A DNA stretch of 64,000 nucleotides from Cynocephalus volans (Eukaryota; Chordata; Mammalia; Dermoptera; Cynocephalidae): NCBI RefSeq assembly GCF_027409185.1, contig NC_084463.1, positions 72,835,852 through 72,899,851 on the forward strand, given 5' to 3'. Of the stretch, positions 45,445 through 57,838 are shown piece by piece. The position numbers and the translations under genes were made by a program. Under the pieces are notes generated by a model. That model was not told the DNA's origin. It saw only the letters and a list, made by a program, of their open reading frames with translations, and made no database searches. Each line of letters starts with the position of its first letter. Positions within the stretch are counted from its first letter, which is position 1.

Positions 45445-46335
45445 TTGAACTTAAAAAATATTTTTTACTTAAAAAAATTTTAATTGTACATATTTATGGG
45501 GCACAACATGATATTTTGATTAATGTATACACTGTATAATGATCAAATCAGGTTAATTAGTATATCGATCATCTTAAGCAATTCTCATGTCTTTGTAATG
45601 AGAATATTAAAAAACTTATAGCTATTTCGAAATATACAATACGATATTGTTAACTCTAGTTATCCTGCCACGCAATCGAAGGCCAAAACTTATTCCTCCC
45701 GCCTAACTGTGGCTTTGTACCCGTTTACCAATCCCTCAGCATCGTTCTCCCTTTCCCCAGCCCTCCCCCTCCTGTGGTAACCACCATTGTATTCTCTACT
45801 TCTATGAGAACAGTTTTGTAGATTTCACATATGAGTCAGATCATACAGTATTTGCCTTTGTGTGCCTGGCTTATTTCACTTAACATAAAGTCCTTCACGT
45901 TCATCCATGTTGCTGCAAATGACAGAATTTCATTCTTCTTTATGGCTGAATAACATTCTGTTGTGTATATACCACATTTTCTTTATTCATACATCTGCTG
46001 ATGGACATTTAGGTTGATTTCATGTCTTGACTATTTTGAGTAGTGCTGCTATAAACATAGGAGTGCAGATATCTATTTGGCACACTGATTTCATTTCCTT
46101 TGGATATATGGCCAGTAATGGGATGCCTGGATCATATAGTAGTCCCACTTTTAATTTTTTGAGGAACCTCCACACTGTTTCCCATGTTGCTGTATTAATT
46201 TACATTGCCACCAGCAGTGTGTAAGGGTTCCCTTTCCTCCACATTCTTGACAATACTTGTTATCTTCTGATTTTTTGATAGTAGCCATTCTAACTGTCTG
46301 AGGTAATACCTCATGGTAGTTTTGATTTGCATTAA
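45445..46335 (-). mobile_element. 5'-truncated L1 3' end, minus strand
   Basis: Plus text starts attttaattgtacatatttatggggcacaacatgat (L1 3' terminus) and continues to gtgcctggcttatttcacttaacat, gttgctgcaaatgacagaa, gtgtataccacattttc, tgaggaacctccacactg and gttttgatttgcat, the ORF2 C-terminal region. Truncated there. Old. Confidence 0.85.
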
Positions 46336-46399
46336 ATTTGGATTTTAATTACAATTTTTTTTTTGTTTCTAAAGTTCTATTTGGTTATTTTTCAACTTT

Positions 46400-47315
46400 A
46401 ACTGGTCATTGTTACAGCCTTTTGTCCCTTGTTTAAATTCATTCTGATACCAGAGGAGACGGTCTGAGGAGTCCAGATAGCTGGCCTCAACCCAACCTGT
46501 CCTCTTACCAGGTTCTGGATTCTGCCACAGGAAAGAATTCAAGAGCAGAGTCACACTAGAAAGTGAAAACAGGTTTAATGTAATGGATAAGAAGTACAGA
46601 CTTCACAGAGAAAGTGTGGCCCAGCTCCAGAGATTGAGCAGGGCCCACACCAAGTTTAATACAAAAGTAAGAAATACACACTTAATGTTTAGTACAGAGT
46701 GCAGGCTGGCTCAAGAGAGGGAGCAGCCGCTTGCTGAAAGTAAATTTGATACAAAAATAAAGCATACACACCACAGCCAGTGAAGTGCAGGTTGGCCCCA
46801 GGAAAGTGAGCAACAACCCCACCTCCTACTGGGATTCTACTTTTATAGTTTTGTGGGCCAATACATATTCATGCTATTTAATGAATATTCAACTAAGGTG
46901 GTGGTTCCCAGTTATGTAACATAGTCTTGCACATGCTCACTTGGTCTCCTTCTACGGCATGTGCATTGGTAGAATTCTATCACGTGTACTGAACATATGC
47001 AAGAATATTCTGTGCTCTGTAGCACCTCTAGTGGAAAGACACTCAAAGGATAAATTCCACTTTACTGAGAATGCTTGGCTACTAGGGTTCTATAACCCCT
47101 ATCTACTGGGCATGCCCAGCCACTAGATTTGCATAAGTCAGCCCCCTGAGGTCTCAATTTCCCTGTGTTAGTGTCAAAAAATAGGTCCAATAAGCAGCAG
47201 TAATTCTCCTGTAAGGGAGCGTCTAGAGGACAGGCTTGCAACCTTGGGGAATGGCTTGAAATCCAGAGGCGTGTCCTGAAACCCAAACATATAGAAGCTG
47301 AACACCTCCTATCTC
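46400..47315 (-). mobile_element. Probable ERV LTR, minus strand, with triplicated R region
   Basis: On the minus strand the block has a TATA-like box (CTATAAAAGTAG, 46851-46862), then three imperfect 80-90-bp repeats (46573-46825) each with a TTAAAC or TCAAAT word, an ATTAAA polyadenylation-signal variant and a CT-rich stretch, and then a U5-like end (TGAATTCTTTCCTGTGGC). Upstream of the TATA box lies 0.45 kb of U3-like sequence. No viral coding region. Boundaries are approximate and the family is not recognised. Confidence 0.55.
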
Positions 47316-48235
47316 AATTCCATATTTTAATTCTGGAAACATTTTATATATAGTTTTTAATATTCCCTATCTGATAATTCCAATTTTCTATGTCATTGAT
47401 GGTTTGGTTTTTCTTGGTTTTTTTTTTCAGCAGTCTCTTACTAATTGTGGCTTGTTCTTTGTATAATTGATAATTTTGATTGTGATTTTATTTTTGGTTG
47501 AACTTAATCTATGAAAATGGGTTTCCTCCAAAGAGGGCTTATATTAGCTTCTTTCTGCATCCAGGAAGTACTATTGACTTAGGACGCCATTACCCCTCTC
47601 TGTAAAGGCCAGATTCAAGCACCTCAGGTGCTGCTTCCTAACACTGCATACAGCCTAAGGCTCTGTTCTCCAGTCCCAGTGATCCACTAATGGTAAGGTG
47701 ATTGTCCTTGGAGTCCTTAGATTGTGATATTAGGATTTCAGTTCACTGCTTATTATGATCTTTTACTGCTCTTATTAATCTTATTAACCCATGGAGATTT
47801 CCTTTGTTTATTTGTGGGTATGATATGTATTAAAAAGCATTTTTATATTAATTTGTGCTGGATCTAATTTTTGTAGAAGAAAGATCTTTCGATAATCTAA
47901 TTTTCCTTATAGCTAAAATTAGAAATCTCTAGAGTACCGTTAAATCAAATAATCTTTTACTGCTTCAAAAAGCAGGCTGTATATTTACCAGTCACTACTT
48001 TTCTGTGCTTCTCCCTGGGTTAAAATTTAACCAGGTTTATTTAGTTGATCATTGTACCCCAGGTACCTACTGTAATGTTGGTGCATGGTGGGCAATCAAG
48101 AAACATTTATTGAAATGGAACCTGAAAATGGGATGTTATGCAATTATTGTCTTCTTAGTATGAAGATAACTTACATAAATGTTCCTTATAACAAATGTTT
48201 TATCTTAGGGTGTTAGAGCTATCCCAAGTTTGAGT
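47316..48235. other. Gene-free stretch
   Basis: No gene or confident repeat. Confidence 0.45.
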
Positions 48236-48425
48236 ATTTGCTTCACCAATTACTGGTGAGGTGATCTTGAACAAGTTACTTAACCTTGTTTAGTCTCTGT
48301 TTCCTCATTTTATATATAGACATAATAATATTATATTTTACTGTTTTGAGTATTAAATAACATAAACATATGTAGCACTTAACCAGTTACTGACACATCA
48401 GGGGCTCAATAGAATAATTAATGGT
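48236..48425 (-). repeat. MIR SINE relic, minus strand
   Basis: gatcttgaacaagttacttaacc, tctgtttcctcattttata, agtattaaataaca and gggctcaatagaa follow a reversed MIR. Confidence 0.75.
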
Positions 48426-48689
48426 TGATTACAATGCTAGATGCTCTTGAGGTAGCAATTGCTTTTTATCTATGGCCGCATCATCTGCTAAATAAACCTA
48501 TAGGCACTGATCACAGTGGAATTAAGCTAGGAATCAATAACCAATAAAAAAAAAATCCTTAGAAAATCCTCAAATATTTAGAAAATGAACAAGACACTTC
48601 CAGGGAACTCATGGCACAAAGAAGAAGTTAAAGTAAATATTAAAAACATTTTAAAATGTATTTTTGGTTTTATTGGTTATTGTTTATTT

Positions 48690-48848
48690 TTTGTTGCATT
48701 CTTTCTTTTATTATTGATTATACATATTCATGGGCACAGAGCTGATCGTCAGCATCTGTGCCCAAGATGTGATTATCAGATCAATACTATCAGCATACCC
48801 ACCACCACAAATTGCAATTATTCCCCATGTACCCCAACCAACATTTTT
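48690..48848 (-). mobile_element. L1 3' terminal fragment, minus strand
   Basis: gattatacatattcatgggcacagagctgatcgtcag, gtgcccaagatgtgattatcagatca and cataccc form the reverse of the 3' end seen at 14660-14770 and 59840-59930. It directly precedes the tail of L1 copy C. Confidence 0.75.
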
Positions 48849-49087
48849 TTTGTGTGTGTGTGGAAAGATTTGTATTATGTTTTAATTCTTTTCTTAAAAA
48901 TTTTATTTTATTTTATCAATATACAATGTGGTTGATTATTGTGGTCCAGTACCAAAACCTCCCTCCCTGCTCCCTCCCAACAACCTCATAACTGTTCGCT
49001 TGTTGTAACAACTTCAAGGAATTGTGATTGTTGTGTCTTCTTCCCTCCCCCACCAGTTAAATTCTGTATTTATTTATTTATTTATTT

Positions 49088-52000
49088 TTAGCTCCCACAA
49101 AAAAGTGAGAACATGTGGTATTTCTCTTTCTGTGCCTGACTCATTTCACTTAATATAATTCTCTCTAGGTCCATCCATGTTGTTGCAAATGGCAGTATTT
49201 CATTCTTTTTTATAGCAGAGTAGTATTCCATTGTGTAGATAAACCAAATTTTCCATATCCACTCATCTGATGATGGACATTTGGGCTGGTTCCAACTCTT
49301 AGCTATTGTAAAGAGTGCTGCAATGAGCATTGGAGTACAGGTATGCCTCCGACTTGATGATTTCCATTCCTCTGGGTATATTCCTAGCAGTGGGATAGCT
49401 GGGTCATATGGTAGGTCTATCTGCAATTGTTTGAGGAACCTCCCTACCTTTTTCCATAGAGGCTGCACCATTTTACAGTCCCACCAACAATGTATGAGAG
49501 TTCCTTTTCCTCCGCAACCTCGCCAGCATTTATCGTTCAGAGTCTTTTGGATTTTAGCCATCCTAACTGGGGTGAGATGGTATCTCAGTGTGGTTTTGAT
49601 TTGCATTTCCCAAATGCTGAATGATGTTGAGCATTTTTTTCATGTGTCTGTTGGCCATTCGTATATTTTCCTTTGAGAAATGCCTATTTAGCTCTTTTGC
49701 CCAATTTTTAATTTGGTTACTTGTTTTTTTTGTTGTAAAATTATTTCAGTTCTTTGTATATTCTGGATATTAATCCTTCGTCAGATGTGTATTTTGCAAA
49801 TATTTTCTCCTACTCTGTTGGTTGTCTTTTAACTCTGTTAATTGTTTCTTTTGCTGTGCAGAAGTTTTTAGTGTGATATAATCACATTTGTTTATTTTTC
49901 CTTTGGTTGTCCATGCTTTTGGATTTGTGTTCATGAAGTCTGTGCCAAGTCCTACTTCCTGAAGTGTTTCTCCTATGTTTTCTTTAAGAAGTTTTATTGT
50001 TTCAGGGTGTATATTTAATTCTTTAATCCATTTTGAGTTGATTTGGGTATATGGTGAGAGGTATGGGTCTAATTTCATTCTCCTGTCTATGGATATCCAG
50101 TTATCCCAGCACCATTTGCTGAAGAGGTAGTCTCTTCCCCAGTGTATAGGCTTGGTGCCTTTGTCAAAGATCAGATGGCTGTAGGTGTGTGGGTTGATTT
50201 CTGGATTCTCTATTCTATTCCATTGATCAGTACATCTGTTTTTATGCCAATACTATGCTGTTTTGGTTAGTATAGCTTTGTAGTATAGTTTAAAGTCAGG
50301 TAGTGTTATGCCTCCAGCTTTATTTTTTTTGCTCAGCATTGCTTTGGCTATGCATGGTCTTTTGTTATTCCATATAAATGTTTGGATAGTTTTTTCCATT
50401 TGTGAGAAAAATGTCATTGGAATTTTGATGGGGATTGCATTGAATTTGTATATTACTTTATGTAGTATGTACATTTTCACAATGTTGATTTTTTCAATCC
50501 AAGAGCATGGGATACTTTTCCATCTTCTTGTGTCCTCTTTAATTTCTCTCAGCAGTGGTTTGTAGTTCTCATTATAGAGATTTTTTCACATCCTTGGTTA
50601 AGTTTGTTCCTAAGTATTTTATTTATTTGGTGGCTATTGTAAATGGACTAGATTTCTTGATTTCTCATTCTGCTTGTTCACTATTGGAGAAAAGAAATGC
50701 TACTGATTTTTGTGTGTTGATTTTGTATCCTGCAAATTTGCTGAAATCATTTATCAACTCCAAGAGTTTTTTTGTAGAGGCTTTAGGCTGTTCGATATAT
50801 AGGATCATGCCATTTGCAAACAGGGACAGTTTGACTTCATCTTTTCCATTCTGGATGCTCTTAATTTCCTTCTCTTCTCTGATTGCTCTGGCTAGTACTT
50901 CCAACAGTATGTTGAATAGGAGTGGTGAGAGTGGGCATCCTTGTCTAGCAGCTTTTCCCCATTCAAGATGATATTGACAGTGGGCTTATCATACATGGCT
51001 TTAATTATGTTGCGATACTTTCCATCTATACCTAACTTGTAGAGAGTCTTTACCATGAACGAGTGTTGAATTTTATCAAATGCTTTTTCAGCATCTGTAG
51101 AGGTGATCATATGTTCCTTGTGTTTGATTTTATTGATATGGTGTATCACATTTATTGATTTGCATATGTTGAACCAACCTTGCATCCCTGTGATGAATCC
51201 CACTTGATCATGTTGTATAATTTTGTATATGTGTTGCTATTCTGTTAGCTAGTATTTTATTGAGGATTTTTGCATCTGTATTCATCAAGGATATTGGCCT
51301 GTAGTTTTCATTTTTTGTTGTTTTTGTTTTTTTCTTTACCTGGTTTTGGTATCAGGGTGACGTTTGCTTTATGGAATGAATTTAGAAGAATTGCCTCTGT
51401 TTCAATATTTTGGAATAGTTTGTAGAGAATTGGTATCAATTCCTCTTTGATTGTTTAGTAGAATTCCACTGTGAACCCATCTGGTCCTGGGCTTTTCTTT
51501 GTTGGGAGTCTTCTGATAACAGCAAAATCTCTTTCATTGTTATTTGTCTGTTCAGATTTTCTACATCTTCTTGGCTCAGCTTCGGTAGTTTGTGTTTGTC
51601 CAGAAATTTATCCATTTCCTCCAGATTTTCAAATTTGTTGGCATATAGTTGTTTATAGTAGTCTCTAATGATTCCTTGTATTTGAGAGGTATCGGTTGTA
51701 ATATCACCTTTTTCATTTCTAATTTTTGTTATTTGGGTCTTCTGTCTTCTTTTTTTAGTTAGCCATGCTAATGGTTTGTCAATTTTATTTATCTTTTCAA
51801 AATACCAACTTTATGATTCATTGATCTTTTGTATCATTTTTTGGGTTTCAATCTCATTAAGTTCTGCTCTGATCTTAATGATTTCTTTCTGTCTGCTAAC
51901 TTTGGGTTTGGATTGTTCTTGTTTTCTAGCTCTTTAAGGTGAAGTATTAGGTTGTTCACTTGCCATCTTTCCATTCTTCTGAAGTAAGCATTTAATGTGA

Positions 52001-52895
52001 TAAATTTCCCCTTTAGTACTGCTTTTGCAGTATCCCACAGGTTTTCTTATGATGTATTGTTGTTTTTATTAGTTTCAATAAATTTTTTGATTTCCTGTTT
52101 GATTTCTTAGACCCATATGTCATTAAGGAGAATGCTGTTTAATTTCCATGTGTTTGTATAGTTTCTGCAATTTCGTTTGTTATTGATTTCTAATTTTAAT
52201 CCATTGTGATCTGAAAAAATACATGGTATAATTCCAATTGTTTTGAGTTTGTTGAGACTTGATTTGTGACCTAACATATGATCCATCCTGGAGAATGATC
52301 CATGTGCTGATGAAAAGAATGAATATTCTGATGTTGTTGGATGGAGTGTTCTGTAGATACCTGCCAAGTCCAATTGGTCTAGAGTGTTGTTTAGATCTTG
52401 TGTTTCTCTGCTGATTCTTTGCCTAGATGATCTGTCGAATATTGATAGTGGGGTGTTCAGGTCCCCTGTTATTATGGTATTATTGTCTATCTCCTTCTTT
52501 AGGTCTAATAGTGTTTGCTGTATAAATCTGGCTGCTCCGACATTGGGTGCATATGTATTTATGTTTGTTATGTCTTCTTGATGGATGAATCCTTTTATCA
52601 TTATGTAGTGGCCCTTATTATCTCTTTTTATGGTATTTAGTTTAAAGTCTATTTTATCAGATATAAGAATAGCTACTCCAGCTCGTTTTTCATTTCTGTT
52701 TGCATGGTAAATCTTTTTCCATCCTTTCACTCTTAGTCTATGTGAGTCTTTATAGGTGAGGTGGGTCTCTTGAAGGCAGCATATAGCTGGGTCCTCCTTT
52801 TTAATCCAATCATCCAGTCTGTGTCTTTTGATTAGGGAATTTAATCCTTTCACATTAAGAGTTGTTATTGAAAAGTGTTGAGTTACTCCTAACAT
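49088..52895 (-). pseudogene. L1 copy C ORF2 relic
   Basis: The endonuclease half is open for 262 codons (52107-52895) with N14, QETH, GDLNTPLS and SDHN motifs intact. After that the frame breaks repeatedly: RT pieces at 50892-51203 ([16 protein letters not shown]), 50665-50904 and 50253-50480, the linker at 49770-50078, and the C-terminal 172 codons (49088-49606) with [18 protein letters not shown]. The motif C box reads FANG: codons 50812-50814 (Asn) and 50809-50811 (Gly) replace both catalytic aspartates. No functional RT. Confidence 0.93.
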
Positions 52896-53072
52896 TTTAT
52901 TGATTTTTGTTTGGATGTTTTAAGTGTCTTTTGTTGCTTTCTTTCTTTCTGATTTACTTCTGTATTTGTTGGTTTCTTGGGTTGTAGTTAAACATTTTTT
53001 TTCTCTTTGTTGTTGATGTTTTTATTTTACTAGTGGGTTTTGATTTTTCTTGAGTTTTTATGGCAGTGGTGG

Positions 53073-54087
53073 TTATTTTCCAGGTACCAAACCCAGTATT
53101 CTCTTGAGAATTTCTTGTAAGGGTGGTTGTGTGGTAGTGAATTCCTGCAGTTTCTGTTTGTCTGAGAAATATACTATTTGCCCTTCATTTCGGAAGGATA
53201 GCCTTGCGGGGTAGCGTATTCTTTGCTGGCAATCTCTGTCTTTTAGTATTTTGAATATGTCATCCCTTTCCTTTCTGGCTTTTAGGGTTTGTGATGAAAA
53301 GTCTGATATTAGTCTGATTGGGGCTCCCTTATAGGTGATTTGACACTTCTCTGTTGTAGCTTTTAAGATTGTCTCTTTGTCTTTGATGATTGCCAATATG
53401 ACTATAACATGTCTTGGAGAGGACTTTTTGGGTTGAATACAGTTGGGGATCTTTGAGCTTTTTGATTCTGAAGATCTGTGTCTTTTCCTATACCTGGGAA
53501 GTTTTCTGCCACTATTCTGTTGAGTATGTTTTCAATGCAATCTCCTTTTTCGTCCCCTTATGGAATACCCATGACTCATATTTGAGTGCTCAAGGTTTTC
53601 TGATATGTTTCTTAGATTTTCTTCAATGTTTTTAATTCTTTTTTCTTTTTTTTTTTTTGTCTGCCTGTGTTATTTCAAACAGTCCGTCTTCAAGGTCAGA
53701 AGTTCTCTCTTCTGCTTCTGTAAGCCTGGTTAAACTCTCTGTTGTGTTTTCTATTTTGTTGAATGCATTCTTCAGCTTGACAAGCTCTGCTACATTCTTT
53801 TTCAGGGCGTTGATTTCCTTGTACATTTCTTCTTTCAGGTCCTGTATTCTTTTCCTCATTTCATCATGTTGTCTAGCTGAGTTTTCTTCTATCTCATTTA
53901 GTTTCCTTAGGATTATCACTTGAAATTCCTTATCAGACATTTCAAGGGCTTCTTGTTCTATAGTATCTAGAGCTTGAGAGTTATTACCCTTTGGTGGTGT
54001 ACTTTCTTGATTTTTCATATTTCTGGTATCTTTCCTTTGATGTGTAGTCATTGTGGTAAGGGATTTCACGGTCTTCTTGTTCAACAC
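53073..54087 (-). pseudogene. L1 copy C ORF1 relic with intact N-terminus
   Basis: The N-terminal 151 codons (53632-54087) are open and include the part lost from copy B (TTHQRKDTRN, STPPKGNN), then the coiled coil. The frame fails at an A-run (T-run on plus, 53640-53660). The C-terminal RNA-binding part is open at 53073-53396 (APIRLISDFSSQTLKARKE). Adding the lengths suggests an ancestral ORF1 of about 338 codons. Confidence 0.88.
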
Positions 54088-54197
54088 TATTGTCTGGCTA
54101 GGGTCTTGCTAGGGCTGCTGATTTGGCATGCCTGCCTGAGTGTCTGCTCAGTCACCCACTGGCACCTTGGCGTGTGGCTTTGATTGCCGTGGGTATT

Positions 54198-54520
54198 GGG
54201 CCTTTCCAGGGAGGCACCTCTCTGGTCAGCATGCACTTGGCCGGGCTGGGGATGTGGTCCTGCAGCAGCAAGACCTTCCTGCTTGGTCGCGCGCTGGCGC
54301 CAGGGGGTGCATGGTCTCCACAGGACTTGGGCCTGTCTGGGGGGGCATCTCTCTGGTCGGCTCACACACGGCAGGACTGGGGATGGGGTCCACTGTTGGC
54401 AAGGCCTATCTTCTTGGTTTCATGCTGGCGCCGCAGGGCGTGTGGTCTCTGTGGGACTCGGGCCTCTTCAGCAGGGCTCCTCTCTGGTTGGCATGCACTT
54501 GGCCAGGCTCACCTGCCTGC
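54198..54520 (-). promoter_or_regulatory. L1 copy C 5'UTR monomers, 131 bp
   Basis: The plus text repeats with a period of 131 bases: units start at 54198 (gggcctttccagggaggcac), 54329 (gggcctgtctgggggggcat) and 54460 (gggcctcttcagcagggctc, partial). Each contains ctctctggtcggc, ggactgggga and ggcgccgcagggcgtgtggtctc. Tandem monomers act as promoters in mouse L1; that role here is inferred. Confidence 0.85.
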
Positions 54521-54525
54521 ATCTT

Positions 54526-55814
54526 TTAAGTCTTTATGACATTAAAGATGCCATTGCCTACCTCCAAGTACAGTTTATTATCATGGCTGGGAAAGGGGTA
54601 GTAGTTTTAGAAGTTTCCAATTGTTTTTTTTTCCTATTTGATAGTTTTCACCCCATAGGTCAAGGAACCAATGTATGGTTTGTGCAAATTACCAAGTATG
54701 ACTATTTCAATTATGTACTTCGTGACCAGGAAAATAACCTCCATATGGGACCATAGACTCAGGGGACCCACATTAAACCTGATCTGGGCTAGGACACTGT
54801 TATATTATCTAATCTCCATATGCTGGCACTCTAAAAGTGGAACTGTGATGATGCTTTTGGTCTCCAGGTATCAATGTCAACTTGAATCCTATGTCCAGTA
54901 GTCTTCTCAAAGTACCGTTAACAAAGTAAATGGCTGTAGATCTTCTGGGGAAGACCTGTGGGCAACACACTGTGAACTTGCCATGGTATTGATGGATCTT
55001 TCGTCCTGTGGATCCAGCCTCTCTTTCAGTCAGTAGGTTCTGGGTCTGAAAAATGGCTCAGATGTAGAAGCTGTCTGAGGCATTGTGACTTCAATTATGA
55101 TGACTTCCCTCAGCATTCTGATCATTTATTTTTTATTTCTTTTGATTGTACATATTGGGTGATAACCTTGCTGGCTGCCTATTTTGTCCATAGGAAAATT
55201 GTATTTTATTAGCCATCTCACTAACTCTCTGTCTGAATGCCATTCCAACTTTCCCTCTCATTAGGATAATTGCATACACCTCTTTTATGACTTCCAAGTG
55301 CCAGCCACCACCTTGCCATTGTTATTTTGGTTCCTATCATGCTCATTGCTATCAGTGAGCTTGGATCTCTAGTGGCCCCTTCTATGATCAGCCCTGGCCT
55401 ATAGAGGAGAGCCAACACTGAACTTCCCAGTGATGCTGGCACCCTTCCCACCACTGCATCACTTATTGCTTTCATAGACCATGTATCCCCAGGCTGAAAA
55501 AGGAAACTTGGTGAGATTTGGAGCTGCTGTGTTCTAGCTGTTGCCTTACATCAATAAGGTGAGCCAGCAAATTAGCAACCATGTCTAAGCTGCAACATGC
55601 CTGGCCCTATACCAGCTTTTAGAGCATAGAACAACTGCTATTTCATGTGTACCTTTCAAATATCATGCAAATTTCTCTCACAGTTAGTCCTAACCTGGAG
55701 CAATATAAGGAAAAGAATTATGAGAAACATAGTTCCAACACAGCTAATGTGACAGAGAGCAAAGTCACAACAGCTTCCATTACCTCTGAGTTAAGTTGCC
55801 CTTAAAACAAATTC
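54526..55814. other. Gene-free stretch, unassigned
   Basis: About 1.3 kb with no gene. The style of sequence (short mixed-frame openings up to 84 codons on the minus strand at 55221-55475) might be an old ERV internal region, but I cannot identify any domain. Confidence 0.35.
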
Positions 55815-55969
55815 TGTGCTTCCTGGAAGATTGTGGACTACAGGTGCCCAGATTGTGTTCCTCCCACAGAAGAAGATCTAAACAGGCTCACTGCCACTAC
55901 TGCTGCAGTCGCTGGAGCCATTGTCCAGTTCCCGAACTGTTGCCAGTCTCAGAACAACTGTCCTGTGGG

Positions 55970-56850
55970 TTGCCCATCACTGCAGCCTCAGACTCTGCAG
56001 ATGCAAGAGAAGTGGCTGCAACCACTGCTGCCACTGCTGTCCCAACAAGGTAACCCTGTTGCTGCCAAGGACACTGCAGATACAAGGGAGTATCACCATT
56101 ATTGCCCCCACAATATAACCCCGCTAGTGCCAAGAACAGTGTAGATGTGAGGGAGGCAGTTTCAGCCACTGGATCCCCCAGTGCCTCTGCCTCCCCCACA
56201 AGGTAAGCCCCCTGCTGCCAAGGACGCTGCAGACATGAGGGAGATGGCTGCTGCCACCACCATGAAATAATCCCCACTGTGGCTAAGGGTGCCACAGACA
56301 CAAGGGAGGCAGTTGAAGCCGCTAGAGTTGTTGCCATCCCCAAGAGGTAATGCTGCCACTGCTGCAGACACTTCAGACTCAAAGGAGGCATTTGCAGCCT
56401 CCAGTGCTCCTGCCGCCCCAACGAGGTATCCCCAGAGTTGCTGCTGATACCACAGATACAAGGGAGGCAGTCGCAGCATTGGTGCCTCCCCACTCCCATG
56501 AAGTAATCCTGCTGCCATTGTGGACACTGCAGATGTGAGGGAGGCAGTTGCAGCTGCTGGTGCTGCTGCCATCCCTGCTGTCCCCATGAGGTAACCCCAC
56601 TGCCACTGTGGACACCACATACATGAGGGAAGCAGTTGTAGCTGCTGGTGCCATTGCCATGCCATGAGGTCACCCCGCTACCACCGTGGACACTAAAGAT
56701 GTGAGGGAGGCAGTTGCCATTGGCACCACTGCCATTCCCACAAGGTAACTCTGTTGCCACCAAGGACACTGCAGATGCCATGGAGGCAGCTACAGCCACC
56801 AATGCTGTTGCCACCACTGTGAGGTAACCCCACTGCTGCTGCACACACCA
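55970..56850. repeat. Minisatellite in L1 copy D 5'UTR
   Basis: About 11 imperfect units of 65-90 bp marked by the word ggtaaccccactgctgcc (near 56047, 56112, 56202, 56267, 56344, 56428, 56500, 56589, 56677, 56743, 56823), followed by ggacactgcagatgtgagggaggcagttgcagcc. The lack of stops on the minus strand gives a 328-codon frame (55897-56883), a by-product of the repeat. Confidence 0.85.
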
Positions 56851-57249
56851 TAGTTGTGCAGGCCAATGTGGTGAATACCACAATCAAGCAGGCAGCTGCT
56901 GCAACCATCATTGCTATAGTCACTACTGCCACCAGCACTGCCAGTCAACCACCATTGTTTTGTGAGCAGCCAACCCCACCACTGCTAGAGCTACCACTGC
57001 CATGTGGGTAGCATGTCAAAACCACCTCAACAACCACAGCTACTGTAAGAGTGGCCTGCTACCACAGCAGCAGCTTCATCAGCCACTGCATTGATGCAGG
57101 AGGGTCACCAACAGAGTCCAGGGAAGAAGAGTAATAGAAGAAGCAACTGCTCCACCAGATGACCAGACATCAACATAGAGATGCTAGAAATATGAAAAAA
57201 TATGAGTCCACCAAAGGAATATAATAACTCTTAATAGAGGAGAAAACCC

Positions 57250-57838
57250 TTGAAATGACTAAAAAGGAATTCCAAATAAAAATCTAAAAGAAACTCAATG
57301 AAATACAAGAAGACACAGTCAGATGATACAATGAACTCAGCAAAACTATCCAGGATATGAAGGAGGAAATTTACAAAGAGATTAATACTTTAAAAAAGAA
57401 TGTAGCAGAACTCATGGAACTGAAGGATTCATTCAACAAAGTAAAAAAGACAACTGAGAGATTAAGCAGCAGGTAGAGCAAGCGGACGAAGGAATTTCTG
57501 GTCTTGACAGTTTCTTCTAAATAACTTAGGAGGACAAGAAAAAGAAAAAAGAATTTTAAAAAATGAACAAAATCTAAGAGATAGCAGACAACCTTAAGTG
57601 CACAAACATCTGAATCATGGATATTCCTGAAGAGGAAGAGAGAGGAAAAGGCATTGAAAACATATTCAATGAAATAATAATGGAAATCTTCTCAGGTATA
57701 GGGAGAGATACAGACCTTCATATCCAGGAGGCTCAAAGATCCCCAAACAGATTTAATCCAAAAAGGTCCTCTCTGAGGAAAATTATAGTAAAATTGGCAA
57801 AACTCAAAAACAAAGAGAGAATCCTAAAAACAGCAAGG
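57250..57838 (+). pseudogene. L1 copy D ORF1 relic, 3' end deleted
   Basis: Decayed ORF1: coiled-coil part at 57290-57540 (KLNEIQED, MKEEIYKEINTLKKN after correcting frames) and RRM part at 57617-57838 (MDIPEEEERGKGIENI, SGIGRDTDLHIQEAQRSP, KERILKTAR). After KTAR the sequence switches to ORF2, so the C-terminal domain is gone. Confidence 0.85.

Larger units (their letters stand above)
48870..54525 (-). mobile_element. LINE-1 copy C, minus strand, decayed
   Basis: A 5.65-kb L1 closely related to copy B. Tail and 3'UTR 48870-49087 (with a (TTTA)n run at 49063-49087), ORF2 relic 49088-52895, ORF1 relic 53073-54087 and a 5'UTR part 54088-54525 with 131-bp monomers. The 5'UTR is about 0.4 kb long and so is shorter than in copy B. 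No clear target-site duplication. The tail abuts the L1 fragment at 48690-48848. Confidence 0.92.

Noticed and set aside
55897..56883. 328-codon minus-strand frame as a real protein
   Set aside because: It is formed by stop-free minisatellite units; composition is repetitive and no domain is visible.
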